Shown one piece after another: positions 1-9,265 of a stretch of DNA of 64,000 bases (position 1 is the stretch's first letter; every line of letters starts with the position of its first letter). The position numbers and the translations under genes are program-made. Below the pieces are notes generated by a model. The model did not search any database, had not been told where the DNA came from, and worked only from the letters and a program-made list of their open reading frames with translations. The stretch is from JAHJQZ01 sp963675235 (GTDB taxonomy: Bacteria > Pseudomonadota > Alphaproteobacteria > Rhizobiales > Devosiaceae): contig CAXXFU010000005.1 in NCBI GenBank assembly GCA_963675235.2, positions 496,001 to 560,000 on the forward strand, read 5' to 3'.

Positions 1-3000
1 TGTCGTCGAGTGGGGCTTCGAGCCAGTCGACCTTGTCCATCTTGCGGACAATGACGAACTCGTCGCGGTTGGAGCCGACGGTGCCGTAATAGTTGAAACC
101 GTAGCTCTGCTGGGCATAGCCGCCGATCATGTGGGTCGGCTTGGTGATCGCCCGTGTCACCGAATTGTGGATGCCGCCACGGTTGCCGGTCGTCTTGGCG
201 CCGGGCGTGTTCACGATCTTTTCCTGGGCGTGGTACATGTAGATCGTCCCCTCCTTCATGCGTTGGGAGACGACCGCACGGGCGACCAGCGCGCCGTTGG
301 AATTGTAGGCTTCGAGCCAGTCGTTATCGACGATGCCTGCCTTCCTGGCGTCCACTTCGGACAACCACACCACCGGGCCGCCGCGATTGAGCGTCAGCAT
401 CAAGAGGTTGTCGGTATAGGTCGAGTGGATGCCCCATTTCTGGTGCGGCGTGATGAAGTTGAGGACGATCTGCGGGCTGCCGTCAGCCTTGTCCTCGATC
501 ACCGGATTGACCGACTTGGTGTCGATCGGCGGCCGGTAGACGCAGAACGCCTCGCCGAATGCCCGCATCCACAGATGGTCCTGATAGAGCTGCTGGCGAC
601 CGGTCAGCGTCCGCCACGGGATCAACTCGTGGACGTTGGTATAGCCGGCGTTGTAGCAGACCTTTTCGCTTTCGATGCCGGACCAGGTCGGTGAGGAAAT
701 GATCTTGCGCGGCTGGGCGACGATATCGCGGAAGCGGATCTTCTCGTCTTCCTTGGGGATCGCCAGATGGGTGTGATCGCGTCCGGTGTTCTTGCCGAGC
801 GCCTCCCAGGCCTTGACCGCGACCTCGCCATTGGTTTCCGGGGCGAGCATGAGGATCACCTCGGTGGCGTCGATATCGCTCTCGATCTTCGGCATGCCCT
901 GGGAAACGCCCTCGTCGGTGACGCGGCCGTTGAGCGTGCCGAGATTTTCAACCTCGTGTTCGGTATTCCAGCCGATGCCCTTGCCGCCGTTTCCGAGTTT
1001 GTCCATAAGCGGACCAAGTGCCGTGAAGCGTTTGTAGAGATTGGGATAATCGCGCTCGACCACGGCGACATTCGGCATGGTCTTGCCCGGGATCGGCTCG
1101 ATCTCGCCGGTCTTCCAGTCCTTGACATCGAACGGCTGGGCGATCTCGCCGGCAGTGTCGTGAAGGATCGGCACCAGCACCGTGTCCTTTTCGACGCCGA
1201 GCACTTCCGGCGCGATCTCGGAGAAGGTTTTCGCCAGCCCCTTGAAGATCTCCCAGTCGCTCCGCGCTTCCCAGGCCGGATCGGCCGCAGCAGTCAGCGG
1301 ATGGATGAACGGGTGCATGTCCGAGGTGTTGAGGTCGTTCTTCTCGTACCAGGTGGCCGTCGGCAGAACGATGTCCGAATAGACACAGGTCGTCGACATG
1401 CGGAAATCGAGGGTCACGAGGAGGTCGAGCTTTCCTTCCGGCGCCTCTTCGTGCCATGTGGCCTCTTTGGTCTTCAGCCGTCCCTCGTCGCCGAGATCCT
1501 TGCCCATGACGCCGTGCTTGGTGCCAAGCAGGTGTTTGAGGAAATACTCGTGGCCTTTGCCCGAGGAACCGAGCAGGTTGGAACGCCAGACAAAAAGGTT
1601 GCGCGGCCAGTTGTCCGGATGGTCCGGATCCTCGGTCGCCATCTCCAGCTTGCCCGACTTCAGGGCTGCCGCGACGTAGTCCTTCGGCTCCTTCTTGGCC
1701 TTGGCTGCGGCCGCGGCAATGTCGAGCGGGTTGGACTTCAGCTGCGGAGCCGAAGGCAGCCAGCCCATGCGTTCGGCGCGGATATTGTAATCGATCAGCG
1801 TTGCGTCCCAGTCGCCGTCCGGTGCTGTCGGCGACAGGATTTCGGAGGTATCGAGCGTCTCGTAACGCCATTGGTCGGTGTGGGCGTAAAAGAACGAGGT
1901 CGAATTCATCTGGCGCGGCGGACGGGACCAGTCGAGACCGAAAGCGAGCGGCAGCCAGCCGGTTTGCGGCCTCAGCTTTTCCTGGCCGACATAGTGGGAC
2001 CAGCCACCACCGGACTGACCGATGCAGCCGCACATGATCAGGAGATTGATGATCCCCCGATAGTTCATGTCCATGTGGTACCAGTGGTTGAGCCCGGCAC
2101 CGAGAATGACCATGGAGCGGCCATTGGTCTTTTCGGCATTGGTGGCGAACTCACGCGCCACGGTGATGATGGCGTCCTTGGGAACGCCGGTGATCTTTTC
2201 GGCCCAGGCCGGCGTGTAAGGCACGTTCTCATCGTAGGATTTGGCCACGTTGTCGCCGCCAATCCCGCGATCGAGGCCGTAATTGGCGGCGAACAGATCG
2301 AAGACCGTGGCGACAAACGCGTCCTTGCCATCAATCTTCATCGCCTTGGCCGGCACGGCGCGCAGCAGCACGGACTGATGGTCGGTGCCTTCGAAATGGT
2401 CGTGCTCGCGATTGCCGAAATAGGGGAAGGCAACCTGGGCCACCTCGTCGTGGTCCGAGTCGAGAATGAGGCTCATCTTGAGCTTGACGTCGTGCCCTTT
2501 GGCCTTCTCCTCGAGGTTCCACTTACCCTGTTCGCCCCAGCGATGGCCGATGGCGCCGTTCGGCGCCACGAGCTTGCCGGACGCCTCGTCGATGGCGACG
2601 GTCTTCCATTCCGGATTGTTGGTTTCGCCGAGATTGCGCGGCAGATCGGAAGCGCGCACCAGCCGGTCGGGGACGAAGTGACCGTCCTTTTCGACAAGGC
2701 GGACCAGCATCGGCATGTCGGTGTATTTGCGGCAATAGTCCTCGAAATACTCGGCCTGCCGGTCGAGATGGTATTCCCTGAGGATAACGTGGCCGAGTGC
2801 CATGGCCAGCGCCGCGTCGGTGCCCTGCTTGGGATTGAGCCAGAGATCGGAGAATTTGGCGGCTTCCGAATAGTCCGGCGAGACGACCACCGACTTGGTG
2901 CCCTTGTAGCGGACCTCGGTGTAGAAATGCGCGTCGGGCGTGCGCGTCTGCGGCACGTTCGAGCCCCAGAGCATCAGGAAGCCGGCATTGTACCAGTCGG

Positions 3001-3721
3001 CGCTTTCCGGCACGTCGGTCTGTTCGCCCCAGGTCATCGGCGAGGCCGGCGGCAGGTCGCAATACCAGTCGTAGAACGACATGCACACGCCGCCCATCAG
3101 CGACAGGTAGCGCGAGCCGGCGGCATAGGAGACCATCGACATGGCCGGGATCGGTGAGAAGCCGATGACGCGGTCGGGACCGTGTGTCCTGACGGTATAG
3201 GCGTTGGCAGCGGCGATGATCTCGTTGACCTCGGCCCAGGACGCCCGCACGAGCCCGCCGTGGCCGCGGATCGAGGTGTAGGACTTGCGCTTGTCGGCGT
3301 CCTCGACGATCGAGGCCCAGGCGGCGACGGGCGTCCGAAGCACCCTCGCCTCGCGCCACAGCTTCAAAAGCCGCGAGCGGATCAGCGGGTATTTCACCCG
3401 GTTGGCCGAATACATGTACCAGGAATAGGAAGCGCCGCGGGAGCAGCCGCGCGGCTCATGGTTCGGCAGGTCGGGGCGCGTACGCGGATAATCGGTCTGC
3501 TGGGTTTCCCAGGTGACGATGCCGCCCTTGACGTAGATCTTCCATGAGCACGAGCCGGTGCAGTTGGCGCCGTGGGTCGAGCGCACGATCTTGTCGTGCT
3601 GCCAGCGCTTGCGATAGGCATCCTCCCACTCGCGGCTCTCGTCGGTGGTGACACCGTGGCCGTTGGCGAAGCGTTCGGTCTTGCGCGACAGGAAATTCAG
3701 ACGGTCCAGCAAATGGCTCAT
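1..3721 (-). CDS. narG: Respiratory nitrate reductase alpha subunit NarG (3' end off window)
   Basis: NarG is the catalytic molybdenum subunit of the membrane-bound cytoplasm-facing nitrate reductase NarGHI and reduces nitrate to nitrite. The frame is open from an ATG at 3721 to the window edge, about 1240 codons, so only the last few residues of the usual ~1250 are missing. The N-terminus carries the HGANCTGSCSW motif (H50, C54, C58), the FS0 iron-sulfur ligands typical of NarG, and later GSNVPQTRTPDAHF, a molybdopterin-region signature. It follows two nitrate transporter genes on the same strand (gap 64 bases), and narHJI would be expected to the left. Identification is by recalled family motifs and is very secure. 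Confidence 0.97.
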   Translation of the reverse strand, partial: MSHLLDRLNFLSRKTERFANGHGVTTDESREWEDAYRKRWQHDKIVRSTHGANCTGSCSWKIYVKGGIVTWETQQTDYPRTRPDLPNHEPRGCSRGASYSWYMYSANRVKYPLIRSRLLKLWREARVLRTPVAAWASIVEDADKRKSYTSIRGHGGLVRASWAEVNEIIAAANAYTVRTHGPDRVIGFSPIPAMSMVSYAAGSRYLSLMGGVCMSFYDWYCDLPPASPMTWGEQTDVPESADWYNAGFLMLWGSNVPQTRTPDAHFYTEVRYKGTKSVVVSPDYSEAAKFSDLWLNPKQGTDAALAMALGHVILREYHLDRQAEYFEDYCRKYTDMPMLVRLVEKDGHFVPDRLVRASDLPRNLGETNNPEWKTVAIDEASGKLVAPNGAIGHRWGEQGKWNLEEKAKGHDVKLKMSLILDSDHDEVAQVAFPYFGNREHDHFEGTDHQSVLLRAVPAKAMKIDGKDAFVATVFDLFAANYGLDRGIGGDNVAKSYDENVPYTPAWAEKITGVPKDAIITVAREFATNAEKTNGRSMVILGAGLNHWYHMDMNYRGIINLLIMCGCIGQSGGGWSHYVGQEKLRPQTGWLPLAFGLDWSRPPRQMNSTSFFYAHTDQWRYETLDTSEILSPTAPDGDWDATLIDYNIRAERMGWLPSAPQLKSNPLDIAAAAAKAKKEPKDYVAAALKSGKLEMATEDPDHPDNWPRNLFVWRSNLLGSSGKGHEYFLKHLLGTKHGVMGKDLGDEGRLKTKEATWHEEAPEGKLDLLVTLDFRMSTTCVYSDIVLPTATWYEKNDLNTSDMHPFIHPLTAAADPAWEARSDWEIFKGLAKTFSEIAPEVLGVEKDTVLVPILHDTAGEIAQPFDVKDWKTGEIEPIPGKTMPNVAVVERDYPNLYKRFTALGPLMDKLGNGGKGIGWNTEHEVENLGTLNGRVTDEGVSQGMPKIESDIDATEVILMLAPETNGEVAVKAWEALGKNTGRDHTHLAIPKEDEKIRFRDIVAQPRKIISSPTWSGIESEKVCYNAGYTNVHELIPWRTLTGRQQLYQDHLWMRAFGEAFCVYRPPIDTKSVNPVIEDKADGSPQIVLNFITPHQKWGIHSTYTDNLLMLTLNRGGPVVWLSEVDARKAGIVDNDWLEAYNSNGALVARAVVSQRMKEGTIYMYHAQEKIVNTPGAKTTGNRGGIHNSVTRAITKPTHMIGGYAQQSYGFNYYGTVGSNRDEFVIVRKMDKVDWLEAPLDD

Positions 3722-3785
3722 GATTGTATCCCTCGGGAAGCGGGAGGCCGGCGGCGCGAATGCCGCCGGCCAAGTCCTTGTTGGA

Positions 3786-5393
3786 TCAGGGGTTCTGCAC
3801 GTAGGCGTTCTTGCGGAGATAGAACCACCAGTTGATGACGATGCAGATCGCGTAAAACACCGCGAAGCCGTAGAGCGCCAGTTCCGGAGTGGTGGCCTTG
3901 ATCTGCTCGCCGAGCACCTGCGGGATGACGAAGGCGCCGTAGGCGGCAACCGCCGAAGTCCAGCCGAGCACCGGGCCGGCCTGCTCCTTGTCGAACACCA
4001 CCGCAATGGTGCGGAAGGTCGAGCCATTGCCGATGCCAGTGGCCATGAACAGCACGAGGAAGAGCAGCAGGAACGGCACGAAGTGCTGTTCCGGGGTTTC
4101 GGAAGCGTAGGCCTGCTGCATGAAGTAGGCCACGCCGACCGCGCTGAGCACCATGACCACGGAGATGATCTGGGTAACCCTGGCGCCGCCGAGGCGGTCG
4201 GAGATCATGCCGCCGACCGGGCGGATGAGTGCGCCGACGAACGGACCCATCCAGGCGAACATCAGGGCCGACGGGCCGTTGGCGTTCACGGTGTCATGCG
4301 TCAGGACGCCATCGACCATGATGTGCTGGAACCCGAAGATGACCTTGATGGACAGACCGAACGCCGCGGCAAAGCCGATGAAGGAACCGAAGGTCATGGT
4401 GTAGATGACCGTCATGGCCCAGGTATGCTTGTTGCCGAAGATCCGGTACTGGCGCGTCAGGCTCTCGTGGATCTTGCCCGGGATGAGGAAGAGGGCGCCC
4501 ACCGTACCGGCGATGACCAGCGGCAGCACCAGCCAGATCGAGACGTTCCATCCGGAACCGCCGCCCTTGGCCGGCAGGATCAGCCACAGGCCGATGACGG
4601 CCACGCCAAGACCGATGGCCAGCATGCCGGAAATCTTGGCGAAGGCGCCGAATGGCGAGCCGATATTGGGCGAGACGTGATCGGCGGTGATGTTGTTCAT
4701 GCCGAACCAGGCGGCGACGACGAGCGGCACGAGAATCGCCACCCAGATATAGCCGGCATTCTGGATCCAGGTCTCCGAGCCGGCGGCGATCTTGCCGACG
4801 AGCGTCCCGGAGGTCTGTTCGAGGATCATCGGCGCGCCGCCGAAGATGGCAACGGTCATGACCAGCGGAATGACGATCTGCATGGTCGTGACGCCGAAAT
4901 TGCCGAGGCCGGCGTTCATGCCGAGCGAGTAGCCCTGCACCTTCTTGGGGTAGAAGAACGAGATATTGGACATCGAGGAAGCAAAGTTGCCGCCGCCGAA
5001 ACCGCTGAGCAGCGCCGCAAGCTGGAACTGCCAGAGCGGCGTGTCGGGCTGGGTCAGGTAGTAGCCAGCCAGGGCTGCCGGGATGATCAGCAGCGCCGTT
5101 GTGAACACGATGGTGTTGCGGCCGCCGGCAAGGCGGATGAAGAAGGTCGACGGGATGCGCAGCGTCGCGCCGGTCAACCCGGCGATGGCGGCCAGGGTGA
5201 ACAGTTCGGCCTGAGTGAACGGAAAGCCGAGATTGATCATCTGGACGGTGATGATGCCCCAGTAGCCCCAGACCGCGAAGCCGACGAGCAGGCTCGGTAT
5301 GGAAAACCACAGATTGCGGGTGGCAATGCTCTTGCCGGTTGATTGCCAGAAGCTCTCGTCTTCCGGATTCCAGTTGCGAAGGTCCTGTCCCAC
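3786..5393 (-). CDS. narK2: NarK2-type nitrate/nitrite antiporter
   Basis: Major-facilitator nitrate/nitrite porter of 535 residues with about 12 hydrophobic segments. It probably exchanges external nitrate for cytoplasmic nitrite during nitrate respiration. The NNP-family signature appears as GMNAGLGNFGVTTMQ, with a second Gly-rich motif GIGNGSTFRTIAVVF in the C-terminal half. The longer length and extra loop are typical of the NarK2 half of Paracoccus-type NarK. The start is a GTG preceded by AGGAG seven bases upstream. It lies between the NarK1-type gene and narG, so all three are probably one operon. The NarK1/NarK2 assignment is inference from length and order; transporter function is secure. 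Confidence 0.9.
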   Translation of the reverse strand: MGQDLRNWNPEDESFWQSTGKSIATRNLWFSIPSLLVGFAVWGYWGIITVQMINLGFPFTQAELFTLAAIAGLTGATLRIPSTFFIRLAGGRNTIVFTTALLIIPAALAGYYLTQPDTPLWQFQLAALLSGFGGGNFASSMSNISFFYPKKVQGYSLGMNAGLGNFGVTTMQIVIPLVMTVAIFGGAPMILEQTSGTLVGKIAAGSETWIQNAGYIWVAILVPLVVAAWFGMNNITADHVSPNIGSPFGAFAKISGMLAIGLGVAVIGLWLILPAKGGGSGWNVSIWLVLPLVIAGTVGALFLIPGKIHESLTRQYRIFGNKHTWAMTVIYTMTFGSFIGFAAAFGLSIKVIFGFQHIMVDGVLTHDTVNANGPSALMFAWMGPFVGALIRPVGGMISDRLGGARVTQIISVVMVLSAVGVAYFMQQAYASETPEQHFVPFLLLFLVLFMATGIGNGSTFRTIAVVFDKEQAGPVLGWTSAVAAYGAFVIPQVLGEQIKATTPELALYGFAVFYAICIVINWWFYLRKNAYVQNP

Positions 5394-5413
5394 TTTTGTC
5401 TCCTAAAGTGGAC

Positions 5414-5459
5414 TGAAGCAGTCTGCTTCAATGATTGTTGCTGGGCTGGCGAGCCAGCC
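5414..5459. other. Two small hairpins between narK1 and narK2
   Basis: TGAAGCA-gtc-TGCTTCA (5414-5430) and GGCTGGC-ga-GCCAGCC (5444-5459) are perfect 7-bp stems in the 118-base gap between the two transporter genes. Neither is followed by a clear T-run on the minus strand. They may be RNA processing or stability elements that adjust relative expression within the operon; that role is inference. Confidence 0.4.
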
Positions 5460-5511
5460 TCGGTGAACTTGTTGGACGGGGCAGTCCTTCATGCCCCGCC
5501 CATTTGCCGCG

Positions 5512-6879
5512 TCAGGCGCCCTGCATATCGGGCTCCAGGCCGCCGTCCCGGCCGGCGCCTTGCGCTGCCCTCGGGAATGGCTTGTCCGGTACGTCGGAGA
5601 GGAACTTTTCGTCTTCGAGCGCGGGATGGCGGCGCTTTTCCATGCGGCGGATGGCGACGTGCATCCAGATCAGTGACACGGCGACCAGCACGAACATCAG
5701 CATGAAGGGCACGGTCCAGATGCCGGTGGCGTCGAGCAGGATGCCGAAGGCGATGGGAAGAACGAACCCACCGAGTCCGCCGATCATGCCGACGAGCCCG
5801 CCAACGCCACCGACATGATGCGGGTAGTAGACCGGGATGTGCTTGTAGACGGCGGCCTTGCCCAGGCTCATGACGAAGCCGAGGATCACCGTCAGGGCGA
5901 CGAACAGGGTGACATTTGTGCCGAAAGCGAAGGTGATCGGGCCGTTTATGCCCTCAACCGTGTAGCTCGTTTGCGGGTAGCTCATGATGAACAGCGCCAC
6001 AAGCGAGACGATGAAGGTCAGGTACATGATGGCGCGGGCGCCCCATTTGTCCGACATCCAGCCGCCAAGAGCGCGGAAGACGGACGCCGGCAGGGAATAG
6101 AGGCCGGCAAACACCCCGGCTGTCGTCAGCGGCAGTCCGTAGGCGCCGACATAGTAGCGCGGCAGGAAGGAGGCGAGCGCCACGAAGGCACCGAACACGA
6201 AGAAATAGTAGGTGGCGAAACGCCAGACCTGCATGTGGCGGAGCGGTTCGAGCTGCTCCATGACCGAAACGCGCTTGGCGCCGCTGCGCTTGCGTTCGGC
6301 CTGGCCTGGGTCGTCCTTTGTGAAGACGAAAAACAGTACGGCGGTGATGGCGAGCACGATGGCGTAGACCTGTGCGGTCCCCTGCCAGCCGAGTGCGACC
6401 ACGAGGAAGGGCGCGCCGAAATTGGTGACCGCCGCACCGACATTGCCGGCGCCGAAGATGCCGAGCGCCGTGCCCTGGTGCTTTTTCTCGAACCATTGCG
6501 ATACATAGGCGATGCCGATGATGAAGGAACCGCCGGCGAGCCCGAGCCCGAGCGCCGCGATCAGGAACACCTCATAGGTGGTCGCCCATGTCAGGAGCCA
6601 GACGCAGACCGCTGTTACGAGCATCTGAAGCGGAAACAGGATGCGGCCACCGAACTGCTCGGTCCAGACCCCGAGAAAGATGCGGCTGACCGATCCGGTC
6701 AGAACCGGGGTCGCGACAAGTAGGCCGAACTGGGTGTCCGACAGGCCCAGCTGCATCTTGATCTTGACGCCGATGATGGAGAAAATCGTCCATACGGCAA
6801 AGCACACCGTGAACGCGAACGTACTCCAGCCGAGTGCGTTGTATTGCTGACTGCGCGTCACGCCAGTCACATTGTGCAT
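5512..6879 (-). CDS. narK1: NarK1-type nitrate/proton symporter
   Basis: MFS nitrate transporter of 455 residues and about 12 membrane segments, close in length to E. coli NarK. The NNP signature GIFGAGNVGAAVTNFGAPF is in the middle of the N-terminal half. In Paracoccus-type systems the NarK1 domain is a nitrate-proton symporter that starts nitrate uptake before nitrite builds up for exchange. I chose the ATG at 6879 because GGAGAGG lies four bases upstream; an in-frame start nine codons earlier is possible. First gene of the nar operon, 88 bases downstream of an FNR box on its own strand. In several denitrifiers NarK1 and NarK2 are fused; here they are separate genes. Confidence 0.88.
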   Translation of the reverse strand: MHNVTGVTRSQQYNALGWSTFAFTVCFAVWTIFSIIGVKIKMQLGLSDTQFGLLVATPVLTGSVSRIFLGVWTEQFGGRILFPLQMLVTAVCVWLLTWATTYEVFLIAALGLGLAGGSFIIGIAYVSQWFEKKHQGTALGIFGAGNVGAAVTNFGAPFLVVALGWQGTAQVYAIVLAITAVLFFVFTKDDPGQAERKRSGAKRVSVMEQLEPLRHMQVWRFATYYFFVFGAFVALASFLPRYYVGAYGLPLTTAGVFAGLYSLPASVFRALGGWMSDKWGARAIMYLTFIVSLVALFIMSYPQTSYTVEGINGPITFAFGTNVTLFVALTVILGFVMSLGKAAVYKHIPVYYPHHVGGVGGLVGMIGGLGGFVLPIAFGILLDATGIWTVPFMLMFVLVAVSLIWMHVAIRRMEKRRHPALEDEKFLSDVPDKPFPRAAQGAGRDGGLEPDMQGA

Positions 6880-6966
6880 TGGGCCTCTCCCCATCGGTCC
6901 GGCCATCCATCGACGGATGACATATTGAAACTGACACGAGGAAGTGGTCAGGGTGGACTGATTTGC

Positions 6967-6980
6967 TTGACCTAGATCAA
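6967..6980. promoter_or_regulatory. FNR-type box TTGAC-CTAG-ATCAA
   Basis: Matches the FNR/NNR consensus TTGAT-N4-ATCAA at 9 of 10 positions. It is centred about 94 bases upstream of the narK1 start codon, a plausible activating position for the nar operon. The adjacent regulator gene has the ExxSR recognition motif that reads such sites. Confidence 0.75.
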
Positions 6981-7102
6981 GCAGAATGGTCTGGGCCGCA
7001 AAAACAAGAGCACATTTGGCAGAGTTGGATCGGGTCGGATAAGGAGTTTGTACCGTGCTTTACAGAACAAGCTCGCGGCGACTAAAAAAGGCAATTGATC
7101 AC

Positions 7103-7116
7103 TTGACAATTATCAA
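7103..7116. promoter_or_regulatory. FNR-type box TTGAC-AATT-ATCAA
   Basis: Second near-consensus FNR box (9 of 10), ending only 14 bases before the ATG of the Crp/Fnr-type regulator at 7131. That position would suit autorepression, or a leader very close to the transcription start. Overlapping TTGATC at 7095-7100 adds a partial half-site. Confidence 0.7.
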
Positions 7117-7130
7117 GGCCGAAGACCGAC

Positions 7131-7829
7131 ATGCGTGACGTCGATGCCGCCGAAATCCGCAAGCTGCCGCTTTTCCATACCATGGACGACGACTCGTTCG
7201 AGACGTTGATGACCGGGGCCTATTTCCAGACCTTCCCACCGGCGGTGCAATTGATTGCCGAGGGCGACGTCGCCGATTTCCTGTTCGTCGTCGTCGAGGG
7301 TTGCGTCGAGCTGTTTGCCAATTCCAACGGCCGCGAAGCGACAATGACCGTCGTCACCCCGCTCGGCACCTTCATCCTTGCCGCAGTAATCAAGGACATG
7401 GTCAACCTGATGTCCGGACGCACCTGCGACAAGTCCCGCATCCTGATGATCCCGGCCGAGAACGTTCGCGCCGTTTTCCGCGACGACGCGGAATTCGCCC
7501 GCGCCATTGTCGTCGAACTGGCCGGCTGCTACCGCGGCGTGGTCAAGGACCACAAGGACCAAAAGCTCAGGACCGGCGTCGAGCGCCTGGCCAACCGGCT
7601 GATCAAGTATCACAAGCTGCAGGGCAGCTCCGGCAGCCTCACCCTGCCCCATGACAAGCGCACCCTGGCATCGCTGCTCGGCATGACGCCGGAAAACCTG
7701 TCGCGCGCCTTTGCCACGCTCAAGCCCTATGGCGTCGAGGTCGATGGTGCCGTTGTGCGCCTCAACGATCTCATGAGCCTTGAAACCCTCGCCAAGCCGA
7801 ACACGCTGATCGACGAGCCCGGCGCGTGA
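7131..7829 (+). CDS. Crp/Fnr-family regulator, NarR-like
   Basis: Transcription regulator of 232 residues: an N-terminal cyclic-nucleotide-binding-type beta barrel (about 10-125), a dimer helix, and a C-terminal winged helix-turn-helix (about 165-215). The recognition helix contains PENLSR, the ExxSR pattern that reads TTGAT half-sites. There is no N-terminal cysteine cluster, so it is not an oxygen-sensing Fe-S FNR; the cysteines present are scattered. It is divergent from the nar operon with FNR boxes between. This suggests a NarR-type regulator of nitrate reductase responding to nitrate or nitrite. NarR is inferred from context; Crp/Fnr membership is secure. Confidence 0.85.
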   Translation: MRDVDAAEIRKLPLFHTMDDDSFETLMTGAYFQTFPPAVQLIAEGDVADFLFVVVEGCVELFANSNGREATMTVVTPLGTFILAAVIKDMVNLMSGRTCDKSRILMIPAENVRAVFRDDAEFARAIVVELAGCYRGVVKDHKDQKLRTGVERLANRLIKYHKLQGSSGSLTLPHDKRTLASLLGMTPENLSRAFATLKPYGVEVDGAVVRLNDLMSLETLAKPNTLIDEPGA

Positions 7830-8180
7830 AGTCATCTCCATTTTCGGCTGATACGAGGCCTGGGAACAGGGCCACTTCTGCCCTTTCGCTATCTGTCCTG
7901 CCTGTCAAATTCAAACGCCGCTAGTCTGCTTTCGGCTCCGGAACAGCCAGTCAGCAACGTGCCCGAGGCCAGACGCAACGATTGAACTCCGTCAGGCTGA
8001 ATGCTGCCGTTCGCCGCTGCCTGTTCAAACGCTCATGTGCAACGACGGATATGCTGCGCTACCTTCATCCAAGTTGCATCGGATCGGGACGCTGATCTGT
8101 TTGGCAGGTACACGCACGTGCACTCATTTCACAATGCGTGGGTATTATCTGTTTCTTTTCAATGTGTTCGCTTGAATATA

Positions 8181-8197
8181 TGGCGGAGAGGGTGGGA
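8181..8197 (+). repeat. Left att-like core, copy of tRNA-Ser 3' end
   Basis: TGGCGGAGAGGGTGGGA, a 17-base perfect direct repeat of 31232-31248. The match starts exactly at the complement of the tRNA CCA end. The sequence diverges after this point, as expected for an attachment core. Confidence 0.68.
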
Positions 8198-8624
8198 CTC
8201 TCCCGAAGTTCAGGAAAACCAGCGACATGAGACCATTTGGCTCAAAAACCAATGTGTATCATGCACTTCGCGTTTTCAAGAGCTTCAACCTCCGTTGCAT
8301 TTCTGACGGTCACATCGAGTTGCTGCCAGCCACCTTCACTTCAGTTTGACGGCAGCTCACATGCAACCAACGGCGGCCCAGCGGCCCGGAACCGAATGAA
8401 AGATCGTCATGAGCGGACGGGCAGCAACGCGCCCTTTCCGGCCATCTGGCGCCGGAATCGCGTACACCAAAAGCAGCCATCGCCTGACGGACTTTTCGGA
8501 GCGTGATTGCATACGGATTTCGACCATGAATGGCAGGGTGGAAGCAATCGAGAGCCGGCGGAGTCGACAAGCCACCTATACGGGTGGCCGTCGCCGCGCG
8601 GACAACCAGTGGCGTTCCGTGGAT

Positions 8625-8648
8625 GCATCGCTGCCTAGGCAGCGATGC
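8625..8648. repeat. 24-bp perfect palindrome
   Basis: GCATCGCTGCCT and its exact complement AGGCAGCGATGC meet with no loop. It could form a cruciform or be a dimeric protein-binding site. It sits 28 bases beyond the end of the broken metallo-beta-lactamase gene, but no T-run follows directly, so a terminator role is doubtful. Confidence 0.5.
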
Positions 8649-8675
8649 GTCGCTTGATCTTTTGTGGCCTAAACC

Positions 8676-9265
8676 CTAGCTCAGGTTATCCTCAACTGGA
8701 GCGCTTGAACCGGTTGGTGCGCAGTAGCCAGACAGAGCGCTGTCCTTTGCAGGATCGGCCCAATTGGGATTGGCTACGTCGAAGACTATCGGCTTGAGGT
8801 AGTCCATGGGGTCCACCAGCCATTTGATTTCGGGCCGGTCTTTAGGAGCCATACCCATCAGATCGAGTTGCTCGACGTAGCCCGCGTAGACCGACGCCGA
8901 CGAGCCTTCGCGTGCCTGCGATCCGGTCGTGATATGATTTGGGATGTAGATTTTGGGGCGCAGGGCATCTTGGTACATGATCAGGTCGCGCAAGCCGTTG
9001 TTGGTGAAGTTGCCCGAAGCGGCGGTGCCGAGTTGCACATCCACAGGACGCAGGTCAGTCAACAGATTGAGGATACGCTGTCCGTCTTCCGGAGTGCCGT
9101 CCCAACCGGCCCCTTTCCCTTCCTTCAAGGCGCCAGCGGTGTTGTGCCAGACGAAGGAGAAGTGCGTGCCGTCGCGTAGCAGGAAGCTGTAGAACAGCGA
9201 ATCCGTGCCACCCGGAGCTCCGGGGGTGGTTTGGGTGTTGAATTGACCGTCGACCGGTTTCACCT
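8676..9265 (-). pseudogene. Metallo-beta-lactamase-fold hydrolase, C-terminal half (inverted fragment)
   Basis: The translation resembles the C-terminal half of a long MBL-fold hydrolase family: SFVWHNTAGALKEG, then IYIPNHITTGSQ and a WLVDPMDYLKP segment near the end. It opens at a GTG with a stop three codons upstream and no ribosome-binding site. The matching N-terminal half, with the HGHGDHADN metal motif, lies immediately to the right on the opposite strand and ends at PAGTD, where this half should continue (QVKPVDGQF). The two pieces are one ancestral gene broken by an inversion near 9265-9275. No signal peptide region is found. Nonfunctional. Confidence 0.75.

Larger units (their letters stand above)
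7830..8675. other. Intergenic stretch without a recognisable gene
   Basis: Short open frames here show no family resemblance and no good ribosome-binding site. The stretch holds the 17-bp tRNA-Ser 3'-end repeat (8181-8197) and a 24-bp perfect palindrome (8625-8648). I read it as the chromosome/island junction plus decayed island DNA. Confidence 0.5.

Noticed and set aside
767..3157. Very long open frame on the plus strand across narG
   Set aside because: It is the antisense shadow of a high-GC gene; its Asp/Arg/His-rich translation has no family motifs, while the minus strand encodes clear NarG.
3645..5342. 565-codon open frame opposite the NarK2-type gene
   Set aside because: Shadow frame with Asp/Glu/Arg/Gly/His-rich composition typical of antisense to a membrane protein.
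8001..8306. 101-codon frame in the gap right of the regulator gene
   Set aside because: It crosses the att-like repeat and reads partly through the tRNA-derived sequence; no ribosome-binding site or homology.
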